Shown here piece by piece: positions 36,215 through 48,000 of a DNA stretch of 64,000 nt. Position numbers and translations under genes: made by a program. Where the stretch lies: assembly GCA_947179155.2 (NCBI GenBank), contig OX359282.1:25961221-26025220 (forward strand), written 5' to 3'. Origin of the DNA: Hedera helix (taxonomy: Eukaryota > Streptophyta > Magnoliopsida > Apiales > Araliaceae). Each line of letters starts with the position of its first letter. Within the stretch, counting starts at the first letter, position 1. Under the pieces are notes generated by a model. The model made no database searches, was not told the DNA's origin, and was given only the letters and a program-made list of their open reading frames with translations.

Positions 36215-36968
36215 GGTGGTGTTTATTTGTGTCTTAATGGCTCTTAATGGACAACCTCTTAATCGCTAAGAAGAACAAAGTTGTTGTTTTTTTTTTACAT
36301 CTGAATGCCTCTAAATGGTTGAGATACAAAATCATATCTAAACTATTAAGAGGAGCATCTTAATGAACTTGGACAAAAATATCCTCTTCAATATTAACAA
36401 ATTCCTTTTATATCCAACACTCAATTATTATTATTATTATTATTATAATTATTATTATCATAATTTTTTTTATTTATTATTATTATAATTATAATTATTT
36501 TATTATTATTATTATTATTATTATAATAATAATAATTATTATAATAATAATTATTATTATAATTATGATTATTATTATTAGAATTATTATTATCACAATT
36601 TTTATTATAATTATTATTATTAGTACTATTATTAATATAATAATAATTATTATAATAATAATTATTATTTTTATAATAATAATTATTATTATCATTAATA
36701 TTATTATTACTATAATTATTATTATTAATTATAATTATTATTATAATAATTATTATTTTATTAATATTATAATAATAATTAATTTTTTTATAATAATAAT
36801 AATTATTATTATAGTAATAATTATGATTATTATTATTATAATTATTATTATCATAATTTTTATTATAATAATAATAATTATTATTATTAGTATTATTATT
36901 AGTACTATTATTAATATTATAATTATTATTTTTGTAATAATTATTATTATTTTTATAATAATAATAAT

Positions 36969-37038
<70 letters not shown>

Positions 37039-37241
37039 AATAATTATTATTATAATAATTATTATTATTATGTTCAACTGTTCATAGGGTTAAAATGATA
37101 AAATACTGTTATTCAGACATCTGAAAAAATTGATTATCAAACAACATTTTTTCATTCAGATACAATTCTATTCAGATATTCTATATTATTCAGATGTCTA
37201 AATTATTCAGATCTTAATAGAGAATTTTATCAAACACCACC
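36215..37241. mobile_element. Harbinger-like non-autonomous element (1027 bp)
   Basis: Inverted ends GGTGGTGTTTATTTG / GGTGGTGTTTGATAAA, flanked by a 3-bp TAA duplication (36212-36214, 37242-37244), as for PIF/Harbinger or Tourist elements. Subterminal words CTTAATGG (left) and TCTGAATA (right) recur. Excising it rejoins the second RNase H domain of the Tat pol in frame. No transposase; the middle is an A/T-only tract. Confidence 0.75.
36424..37071. repeat. ~650-bp near-pure A/T tract, (TTA)n/(TAA)n with reversals
   Basis: Almost only ATTATT and AATAAT trinucleotide arrays that flip orientation many times, with rare G or C. Long open frames on both strands (poly-Ile, poly-Asn/Tyr) come from the absence of stop codons in some frames and are not genes. 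Confidence 0.85.
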
Positions 37242-38347
37242 TAAGTCCTGCTAGAAGTCTTTATATTCCAAAATATTATTGGTTGCCTTAAAATCAACGC
37301 GTGCGTTTTAAACTTTGAACCCTTATAGTAAGGTATAAATAACCCCTATTCCAGTTCTCAACCATGTAGAAGATCTATGAACAAATAGGGTCCAGGTTGA
37401 CTCTTCGGGTGATTGACCTTTATCTGAGACAAGAATCTTTTTGGTTGGCTGATCAATTTTCATGTCTTTGAGGAAGGAGCATTTCATGATAAAGTCAATG
37501 AGAGCATGTGCTTTGATGGCTATCTGAGGGCGAGGTTTCAAACTAAACTGGCTGAGTTTTAGTTGCCCATACCGCGAGCCTTCTAGAGAGGTCAAGTTGG
37601 TAAAGAACCCGCCTAAGTGGCTAGTCAATAAGGATAATGATCATTTTTCTCTAGAAGTATTACCAAAGCTTCTTACTAGTTATCACCAGCGCATAAGCCA
37701 ATTTCTCAAGATTTGGATACCTAGTTTTAGCGTCCAGAAGAAAATGATTGACGTAGTAAATTGGTTTATATTCCTTATAGTCTTCTCGAACCAGGTTTGT
37801 GCCGATGATCAAACGACTTGCCGTCAGGTATAAATATAGGCCTTCTTTAGGTAGAGCCTTAGTCAATATAGGAAGAGAGGAGAAATATCTTTTTATACCT
37901 TAAAAAACTTCCTAGCACGCTTTGGTCTATTGGAAAATATTCTGATTTTGAGCTCCTTTCAGAATGTTAAGGAAAGAGAGGCATTGTTATTTTTTTGTTG
38001 ATCTTGCCATGAAACGTTGAAGAGCTACAAGTCTCCTTGTGAGCCTCTGTATTTCTTTAAATTTTCTTGGAGGCTGTATATCATGTATAGTTGATATCCA
38101 TTCGGGATTTGCTAACTATGTATCTCAAGAATTTACCTGCCCCAAATCCAAAGGTGTACTTGGTTAAATTCAGCCACATGCTACGACGATGATCTTCAAT
38201 TTTCATGTTTTTGACAGTTATGCCATTAATATAGACCTCCATACTTCTGTCGATCTAGTTTCTAAATATCTTATTCATCATACGTTTATAAGTGGCTCTA
38301 GTGTTAATAAGGCCGAAGGGCCATGATTTTATAAACATATATGGTTT
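37242..38347 (-). pseudogene. Tat-type pol fragment: RT C-half, RNase H, linker, second RNase H N-half (part 2)
   Basis: Minus strand from 38347: the PFGL motif, ATYKRMMNKIF, the catalytic strand MEVYINGMTVK where relatives have YVDDM (both aspartates lost), the RT thumb region LTRRLVALQRF, RNase H (YLYLTASRLIIG ... PIYYVNHFLLDAKTRYPNLEK), then IAIKAHALIDFI and the start of the second RNase H (WTLFVHRSST for WxLYVDGSS). Several stops. Old dead copy. Confidence 0.8.
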
Positions 38348-38543
38348 TAGGGGTGCACAACGGTCAGTTTGATTGGTTTAGTAGGTAAAAAAATAACTAA
38401 ACCATTTAAGTCGGTTATAAAAAATTAAAAATCAAAATCGCGCAAATTTTTACTCCATAATCGGTTATTGATTTATTCGGTTATTAGTTTAGTCGATTAT
38501 AAAACTTAAACATAAGGAATAGAGTTAGTATGTACTTTTTTTG

Positions 38544-41291
38544 TAAGACCCCGAATTTTATGAAATACAAAATTTAATTTTTCTTCATATATATATTTTT
38601 TGAAACAGTAAGTGGTTAAATCGATAAAGTTAAAAGTTAAGGATTTTATCTGCAAATTTTATTTTGTCGGACAATATTCGCTTTGTCGGGGAATATTCGT
38701 TTGGTTGGGGAATATTCGTGTCGTACGACGGCGCCGAAATAACAAATTATTGGTGGACCCCACAACGGAATATTTGTCGGATATAGAAAACGACAGAAAT
38801 AACCTTTTTAAATAAAAATAGCCAACGGAACTGTTAAAATACCGGTGATAAAAGAATAGTAGCATACGGTAGTTTATGGTATTTTCTGTAACACACGGTA
38901 TTGCATAGTGTCTCATATTATTGGTCTGATAATTGACACCGTAACTGTTACGCATCATTCCATCGATAATTATCACTGCATAATATTTTATATTATCAAT
39001 TCAATAATTGTTGTCACACAGTATTTTGCATTATTGATTTAATAATTGTCATTACACTGAATTTTATATCATTGAGTCAATAATTGTTGTTGCACTATTT
39101 TTAAAATTATTGAACCTAATAATTGTCACAGTAACATATGCACAGTAATTCACATTATTGAATCAATAATTGTCATTACACAGTAACGTATGCTTTCTTT
39201 TACATTATTGTTATCTCTATTATGATGTTATTTAAACAGTTTTATTTCATTAATTAATTGACTTGATATCTAAGAGCTAACTATACTGTATTTATAACAA
39301 TTAGTCATAATAATTGAATTGATAAAGTTATTTGTTTATAATATAAAGTTAGGTGATATGAAATGAATGGTGTAGATTAAAGTGTGAATTATTGTTGAAT
39401 AATTGAATTGATTTGTTTATAATATAAAGTTAGGTGATATGAAATGAATGGTGTAGATTAAAGATAATATAAAATTTGAAATGGATGGTGTAGATTAAAA
39501 GATGATCTTTAAATGAATGGTTTAGATTAAAGGAATGATAAGATTTTTGGCTATAAATTTGCCTTAACTTAAGGATTTTTCATAAACTTCCTTACTTGTT
39601 CTTTCTTTCTCTCTCTAAATACTTCTTGTGAAAGTTCTCTCTAAGTGTGCTTAAGTCATCTTGAGTATTTGTGAAGATCTATAAGTGTACGTGTACTGTT
39701 CAAGTTAATCAACATCATCCAGTCACGTGTTAAAGTAAGGGATTATCATTATTTGATTCTCGAAAATAATATCGTTTCTTTCTTACTCATATGATGTGCC
39801 ATTTATTTCCATGTATTAATTTGTGGGAATAACCTTACGGCGTGGAATACCGCCTGTTGGTGAATAACCTTTCGTATTCATTCATTATTACTCTCTGAGA
39901 ATAACCTTACGGCGCGGAATACCGCATGTTGGTGAATAACCTTTCGTATTCATTCATTATTACTCTCTGAGAATAACCTTACGGCGCGGATTATCGCCTG
40001 TTTGGTGAATAATTCTTTGTACTCAAATTCTATTAAAGTGTGGGAATAACTTATAGCGCGGATTACCGCCTGTTGGTGAATAACCCTTTGTATTAATTTC
40101 CTTCACCTTTTGTTAATCAAACCTGTTACGGTAAGAGTTATTATTTTCTTTCATACTCCTAAATCGAAATTTATTATGGAACTATTGCTTCTATAATTCC
40201 TGAAAATATTATATGTTCCATAATAGATGAACTTCATTATTTCAACTGAACATTCCTATTTACGTGAACCTTTCTATTGAACTGTAACCGTTATTCTGAA
40301 CTGTGGATCTTGAATATTATTTTTAAATTTCACTCCACATCATGTTGACAATTTGGACATTATTTGAATCTGCACAAAGTAAACTTCTGATACTTATTGT
40401 TTATCCTGTTTCTTCTGTTCATCATTTGTATCACTGTTATTTGTACTAATCATCAAGAATCAAGCTGTTGTGAATATCTGTGGTCGGGGGCACAGATGTG
40501 ATATATTTGTTGAACAGATGATAGGTTAAAGGCGATATAATAGGTTAAAGGCGATACATCTGTTCGGTGTCTTTTATGGCACGTGGTGAATGTTCTCTTT
40601 GGCCCGTAGTGCAAAGATGAACTGTTGTTTGGTATGATTATGACCAAAGGCTGAATCTGGTATAATCATGACCGTTGGTGTTATATTGAATGTCTTTGCC
40701 CGTAGTGCAAAGATGAACTGTTGATTTGCATGATTATGATCAGGAACTGTGAATTTCTATTATCATGACTAATGGTATTTCAAATGATAAAAGTTGATGA
40801 TGTTTTTCCTAAAAAGAGAACCGAGTGGACATTATAGTCTGCATTATTCTTCTAAAAGATTGCTCATTCCGCTGCTATTATTGATCTGAACATTGTTCAA
40901 GAATTTAACTGCAGTTTTTGATATAAACCTTGTAGTCTATTGTATTCTATCAAGAACTCAACTGTTGAAGGCTAATGATAATTTATTCGTCATTATCTTA
41001 GTAATGATATTTCTTACTGGGCTATTTGAGCTCACCCTTTCTTTTGTTCCATTGTTTTTCAACAAGAGATGAAAACATAACAGGGTCTAGCCGGGGGATG
41101 GAGTGAGGGTCCGAGGAATAGTTATCATAGTCTTCACGTTTTGTAAAATAGTGTGGCAATAATAGTGAAGACTTAATTGTGTATTATTATACACTGTATT
41201 GTTGTACGTTGTGCTTTGTTGTAATACTTTTGTTGTAGTCTTTTGACGACTCAAGTTTGAGCTGTGTGGGCCCAGATTTGGGGGCGTCACA
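38544..41291 (+). repeat. E2 5' LTR (2748 bp)
   Basis: TGTAAGACCCCGAATTTTATG ... GGGGGCGTCACA. Minisatellite of four degenerate units at 39828-40090 and two ~93-bp units at 39340-39480. Ends next to the primer site. Confidence 0.92.
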
Positions 41292-41293
41292 GT

Positions 41294-41305
41294 TGGTATC
41301 AGAGC
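41294..41305 (+). other. E2 primer binding site (tRNA-iMet)
   Basis: TGGTATCAGAGC, an exact initiator-methionine primer site, 2 bp after the 5' LTR. Confidence 0.92.
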
Positions 41306-41490
41306 TTAGAGATATGGTCTTTAATGGAGATCTGGGGTAGAACTAGGAGGGGAGAGACGAATAGAATCAGTCACTAGTGTGTCCTACCTAAAATAGATTT
41401 TATTATCTAATGAGTTGATTTGAATATAGAGACATGAAGTGATGAGTCAGTTTATTTGAATTAACATTTATTTTGTGACAACAGTTTAGT

Positions 41491-42111
41491 ATGGCATCTG
41501 AAAATCAGGAGGTTAACTATGAAATTACCGAAACAAATGTAACCTCAAAACAAGAGGCGACGAATAATCTTCTTACAAACTCAGAGTTGAATCATTTGCC
41601 TAAGGCAAAAATTATGCGTGTTCTATCCAGCAAGGATGAAGGTGAAAGCTCTGCTACAATCGTTCCAGATCCATTCTTAGAAGCAATTAAAGGAAGTAAT
41701 GAACTTGCGGAAATTATTGCCTTTAATTTACTCACTAATTGGGAGAGTCATATCACCTGGTTATGCTCTATAACAAAGGATCAGAATATATGGACTTTTC
41801 ATATCAGTCTTTGGGATTTATGGTGTTCCAGCTATGATTTTCAAGATTATTTAAAAATGATGTTTCTATACTTTTGGGCGTTACAATTTAGAGGAATTCA
41901 GGTTAAGTTAGTCACTATCGTGGAAACTGCAGTCTATCGAAAATACTATTTTAATGGAAATCATTGGTACCTTACTACTGATGAAGTTGATGAACCCGAG
42001 AAACAGTTTGCTAGAAAATTATTCAGTGGTATTCCCATTGTTGAAATACGTGAAGATCCGAATGAAGTATTCGGGATTCGATTTGACGATAACAGTCAAG
42101 AAACCGAATGA
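41491..42111 (+). CDS. E2 ORF1, 206-residue tryptophan-rich protein in the gag position
   Basis: Intact partner of the E1 ORF1, starting 185 bp after the primer site (MASENQEVNYE). Seven substitutions from the E1 copy, none a stop and no indels. No CCHC knuckle, no recognisable capsid motif. Hydrophobic/aromatic stretch at residues 115-135 (YLKMMFLYFWALQFRG) and conserved Trp residues suggest a folded domain; the pattern ISLWD...FRG is reminiscent of RPA-type OB folds (inference only). It ends at TGA 42109-42111, overlapping pol in the +1 frame, so translation of pol would need a frameshift or reinitiation. It could be a captured host gene fragment or a highly diverged gag. Confidence 0.55.
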   Translation: MASENQEVNYEITETNVTSKQEATNNLLTNSELNHLPKAKIMRVLSSKDEGESSATIVPDPFLEAIKGSNELAEIIAFNLLTNWESHITWLCSITKDQNIWTFHISLWDLWCSSYDFQDYLKMMFLYFWALQFRGIQVKLVTIVETAVYRKYYFNGNHWYLTTDEVDEPEKQFARKLFSGIPIVEIREDPNEVFGIRFDDNSQETE

Positions 42112-43897
42112 GGTGATAACCGGTAAGCTATTCATAAATTCTCGTGAAGTCTATGCCATATTAGATACTGACTCTATCCACTCTTTTATCTCACCTATAT
42201 GTACTCAACGTTTAAATTTGACTATTGAAAACTTAAATCTTGTCTTATCAGTTGAAACCTCATTGGGAGAAATACCTATTACATTTACTATCTATAAATC
42301 TTGCCTAGTTCAAATCAACAACCTCACATTACCTGTTGACCTTATTTCTTTGGAGATGCATGAATTTGATGTGATTTTAGGAATTGATTGGTTGACTACT
42401 CATCATGCTAAAATTGATTGTTTTCATAAGATTATTAGTTTTCATATTCCTAATCAACCTGTCATGCAAATTCAAGCAACTAAACCATTGAAATCTATAA
42501 CTGTTATTTCTAGCCATAAAGCCATTCGTTTATTGAAAAACGGATGTCAAGCCTTTTTAGCTCATGTCACTGATTTGAACAAAAATACGTCAAACTTGAA
42601 TGATATTCCCATTGTTAATGAGTTTCCTGACGTTTTTCCTGAAGAACTTCCTGGCTTACCCCCAAACCGTGAAATTGAATTTTATATTGATCTTGAACCC
42701 GGTACCAAGCCCATTTCCAAAGCTCCATACCGAATGGCTCCCATTGAACTTCAAGAGTTAAAAGTCCAACTACAGGAATTGTTGGATACCGGTTTCATTC
42801 GTCCGAGTGCATCACCTTGGGGTGCTCCTGTTCTATTTGTGAAAAAGAAAGACGGGAGTATGAGATTGTGCATTGACTACCGAGAATTGAACCATGTCAC
42901 CATAAAAAACAAGTACCCGTTACCTCGGATTGATGACATGTTTGATCAATTGCAAGGCGCTCAACATTTCTCAAAGATTGATCTCCGTTCTGGATATCAT
43001 CAGTTAAAGGTTAAAGCTGAGGACATTCCAAAGACTGCTTTCAGAACTCGTTATGGGCATTATGAGTTCTTAGTCATGCCTTTTGGACTAACTAATGCTC
43101 CTGCAGCTTTCATGGACATGATGAACCGGATATTCAAGGAACATTTGGATCATTTTGTGGTTGTCTTTATTGATGACATCCTCATATACTCCAAGAGTCG
43201 CGAGGATCATGAACAACACCTGAGATTGATACTCCAAAAGCTCCGTGAAAACAAATTATATGTCAAGTTGAAGAAATTTGAGTTCTGGCTTGAGGAGGTC
43301 ACGTTTCTTGGGCATGTGATTTCTAATCAAGGAATATCAGTCGATCCTGCAAAGATTGAAACGGTACTAAATTGGGAACAACCCAAGACAGTAACCGAAG
43401 TCCGAAGTTTTCTGGGTCTAGCTGGTTATTATCGGAGATTCGTAGAAGGATTTTCTCGAATCGCCACTCCATTAACGCAGCTTACTCGGAAAAGCACAAA
43501 ATTCATATGGAGCGAGGAATGCGAGAAAAGTTTCCAAGAACTCAAGAGGAGACTGGTTTCAGCTCCTGTTCTGACCATACCATCAGGATCAGGAGAATTT
43601 GTTATCTACAGCGATGCTTCTGGCAAAGGTCTAGACTGTGTCCTTATGCAACATGGAAAGGTTATAGCGTATGCCTTTCGACAACTCAAAGATTATGAGA
43701 AAAATTATCCTACTCATGATCTAGAGTTGGCAGCAGTCGTTTTCGCGTTGAAGATCTGGAGACACTACTTGTACGGAGAAAAAGTGGATATCTATATGGA
43801 TCATAAAAGTCTCAAGCATTTCTTCACCCAGAAGGAACTCAACATGCGACAACGACGTTGGCTTGAGCTGTTGAAGGATTATGACCACACAATCTAG
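41954..43897 (+). pseudogene. E2 protease, reverse transcriptase and RNase H (stopped by TAG at 43895)
   Basis: Open frame of 647 codons; coding similarity begins near 42090. Protease LDTDSIHSFIS (Gly to Asp in the catalytic triplet), GIDWLTTHHAKIDC. Then the RT: LPPNREIEFYIDLEPGT, FIRPSASPWGAPVLFVKKKDG, MRLCIDYRELN, DLRSGYHQL, FGLTNAPAAF and catalytic FIDDILIYS, thumb FLGLAGYYRRF. RNase H: IYSDASGKGL, DLELAAV, MDHKSL. The RT looks intact. A CAG to TAG change ends the frame at DYDHTI; the RNase H end and integrase resume in frame beyond it. The first Met at 41954 lies in the ORF1 overlap and is not a supported start. Confidence 0.85.
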
Positions 43898-44423
43898 TAT
43901 CACCCGGGAAAGGCGAACGTTGTAGCTGACGCTTTGAGCAGAAAATCTTATGCGAGTACAAGTGCACTGCTGACAACACAAAAGTGTATTTTGTACGACT
44001 TGCAAAAGATGGAGATAGAGCTAAAGACACCAGGGACCCACTCGAAGATTGCTCACGTGCGAGTAGAACCAGCTTTAATCGATAAAATTAAAGTTGCTCA
44101 AGCTACCGATCCGGAACTGATAAACATGATAAAAAAAGTACAAGAAGGTGTCATTCCCGAAGCAAGAATCGACGAGAAAGGAATACTTCAAGTCAACTCT
44201 CGACTCTGTGTTCCTAACGATCCTGAATTAAAGCATAAAATCATGATGGAGGCACACAACACGCCGTTTGCAATCCACCCAGGAGGTACCAAGATGTATC
44301 GAGATCTTCGACATACATTTTGGTAGAACAATATGAAAAGGGAGATTGCAGAGTTTATCTCAAGGTGCCTAACTTGTCAACGTGTCAAGGCAGAGCATCA
44401 AGTACCTAAGGGTCCATTACAAC

Positions 44424-44970
44424 TGTAATATCCCGGATATTTAAATGAATTAGAAATAAAATATTTAATATTTAATAAAGGTTGGAGTTTGATAACCTAG
44501 TAGTGATAGATAAATAGAGGTCCAAATTAAATTTAACGGACTAACTTAGATATGGTGATATCAAAATTTTTGATAAGTTAGCAAGTAAAGTGATAATTCA
44601 ATAAACTTGACTAACAGCAAGTCTAATTAAATTAAGAGAATTAATTAGTGGAGTTATGTAATTATGCGACGTGGTTGCGTGTAAATTAAATATGTATTTA
44701 TATGAATATATATATGCGTGCATATTTAGTAACATAATTTAATGGTTAATTAAATTGTGATAAATAGATAGATTAATATTAAATTAATCCGATTTGAATT
44801 AAAAGGTTTATTGTGGAATTAATTTAGTTAATATATTGATTATATTCATTAATCAATATTTATGCAAATTATTATTTGTGAGGAATAATTATGTAATTTA
44901 TATAATTATAAATTATATAAAGCAGTTAAATTAATTAAAGGAGAATTGTAATTATATATATGGTACAATA

Positions 44971-45033
<63 letters not shown>

Positions 45034-48000
45034 GTATATATATATAAAGGGTTTAAATTAAGTGAGTAATTTTAAATAGTAATTGAATATATTAAATGAA
45101 TATATTCTATAATTAAATAAATCATTGTAAATGATTTATGGGAGTGAGAAATTTAATTATACAATTATTTGTGTAATATTATATAAATAATTTAATAAAT
45201 TATTTAAATAAGAAATTGAGTGAATATATTATTATTTTAATGTATTTTCGGGTAAATGGATTTATTTCCATAATTGATGAGAAATGAATTATTTAATGTA
45301 AATGTATTAAATAATTTAATTTATGGCCTAAATAATATATATTAAATTATATATTGTATTTATTTTAATTTCATAATTCATTGTGAAATTGTTTTTGAGG
45401 TAAGGTAATGTGTATAAATAATATATATAGATTATATATATTATTATTAGCGAACACACTCTAAAGTTTTAATATCAAAATAATTGACAAGTTGTCATTA
45501 ATTAAATATTCAATTAAATTGAATATAATGAGTGAATTAAATTTTATAAATTAATTAATATGATAATTAATTAATGTAAATAATGTAAAATATTATTAAT
45601 AATATTATTAGTCCATTTAGTAATTTAATATTAATGGGTTAGAGTATTTAATTAATTAATCAATTCAATTATTATTTAATTATGGATTTGATAATTAATG
45701 TGTAACAAAATTAATAATTAATCATTTGGGTTATAATTAAATAGCCCAATGATAAATTAAATGGACTTGACAAACTAGTAGCCCAAACAATTTAATTGGA
45801 GCCCAATTGGTATTTTAAATAAATTCCAATGCTTGGCCCACTTGAAAAATACTTTATAAAACTTATTAATTAATTAAAAAGTAGCAAGTGACTATCTTTT
45901 TGGGACATGAAGACCATCAGCCGTGAGCTTCTTTGAGGGAGAGCAAAATGATTGTTGTTTTGTTTTATTTTTATTATTTAATATTTAGGTTGCTTGTTTT
46001 TATTTTTGGTGAGTCATTTCCCATAAAATTCTCACCAACTAAGGCATGGGTTAGCTTTCTTGAGCAAGTGTCCAAGTAAAGAGCATCATGAATTATAGAT
46101 ATAATTTTTATATCTAAGAATTTTGCAAGTATACTTGAAATGGTAAACATTTCACTTCATTTATTCTCCAAGTTTCAAGCTAGAGAGAGAGTCTAGAGAG
46201 AAGTGAGAGCAAATATACTTAAAAGAGGAAAAGTTCTTGGAGAGGAGAAGAAGATGAAGTGTTGATGCCATCAAGCACCATCCTTTACTTTGGGAATGAG
46301 AGAAAACAAGCCATGAGGTCCAAGAGGTAAGAAAGAAAAAAAAAAACCTAGAAAACCCTAATCTTGTTTTTTTCTTTCAAGTTCATGGTAGAAATATTAA
46401 CATAATGATTTGTATAGTTAAAATCATGCTATGTATATTTATATAGGTTATCATGAGTTTAACTTATGTTTTATAAGCTTTAATGTTGGAAAACAAAATG
46501 TTCAAACTTTGAAAATCAAGTTTACCGGAAAACTAAATCTGAACAGCCCATTCCTGGAATTACTGTTCACGATCGGAAAATTGGATTTTTGATCCGTCAA
46601 TTTCGTTGGATAGATCTTGAAGTTATGAAAATTCTCCAACTTGAATGACTAAAATCTGATTTAAAACGAGTGAGATATGATTTTTCTACTAAAACACTCC
46701 ACTGTCGGAAGTTTTGCGTGAACAGTCCGGTTCCAGGCTGTTTTCGGAGGTCAAATCATGTCCGAAAAATTAATCCAATAATGGAAAATTGTAGTTCGAG
46801 AAGATACGAACGCAACAATATAAAGTAGAGCTCCATCGGAGTTATAGAACTTAAGTTATTAAAGTTTTAGTAAGAGACCCCAAAAATAGGCAGAATCTGG
46901 AAAAGCTAAAAAGTCACTGCCGGTTTTTTTCCGGTGAACCGGTCAGAGCATTCCGGCGGCCGGTTCACCCATTTCCCGGCCGGTTCCGGCGACGGCCAAA
47001 ACTAGAAAGTTGCTTGGAATTTCGTATACTATTTTCTGGAATTTAATGGTATTTTTATAATGTCAGTAGATATTTTTCATAATTATTAAATGATAAAAGC
47101 TTACTAAATGTATGAAAAATAATAAAAAGCATTTTTAAATTTTGAAAAAATATGAACAAATAACCAACTGATTATTTGAAGTGTTATAGGTATTGATATG
47201 GTATTATTTCTAAAAGTTAGTATTTTTCATATTATTTTTGGTGAAAAGGTACACTAAATTGTGACTACCTAGCTAATAATTCAAGAAAATTATAAATAAA
47301 TTGTTATTAAATCTTAAATATGTACTTTATGTATTTAATAATAATATCAACATGTTTGGAGAAAATAAATTAATTATTTATTATTTAATTGATAAATAAA
47401 GAAAGTAACTAGGTAATTATTATTTAATTTATATTAAATAGTAACTAAATCATGAGAAAGTGTTTAAAATAATTATTTATTATTTATTTAAGAGTAAATA
47501 ATAAATAAATGTGACAAATTATAAATTATTATTTAATTCTTATTAAATAATAATTAAAGAGAGATAAAAATTTATAAATTGATTATTTATTATTTAAATA
47601 TTATTAAATAATAAATAAGGATAATTAAGTAATTAATTATTATTTAATTATCATTAAATAATGATTAATGGAAATTAAGTTATTAGATTAATAATTTATT
47701 ATTTAATTTAAATAATAAATAAGGATAAATAAATTGATTATTATTTAGCCTTAAATAATAATTAAAATTAACTAAATAATTAATTATTATTTAATTGACA
47801 TTAAATAATAATTAAAGAGGATTAAAATTAGTAAACTATTATTTAATTTCTTTAAATTAAATAATAAGTGAGGTTAATTACTTAGTTAATTATTAGTTGA
47901 TTAATATTAAATTAAAGAAGGTTAAAATTAAATCAATAATTATTTATTATTTAATTATTATTAAATAATAAGTAAGTACAATTAGTTATTATTTATTTTA

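Noticed and set aside
36421..37098. Long poly-Asn/Tyr and poly-Ile open frames on both strands
   Set aside because: They follow from an A/T-only trinucleotide tract and have no protein-like composition.
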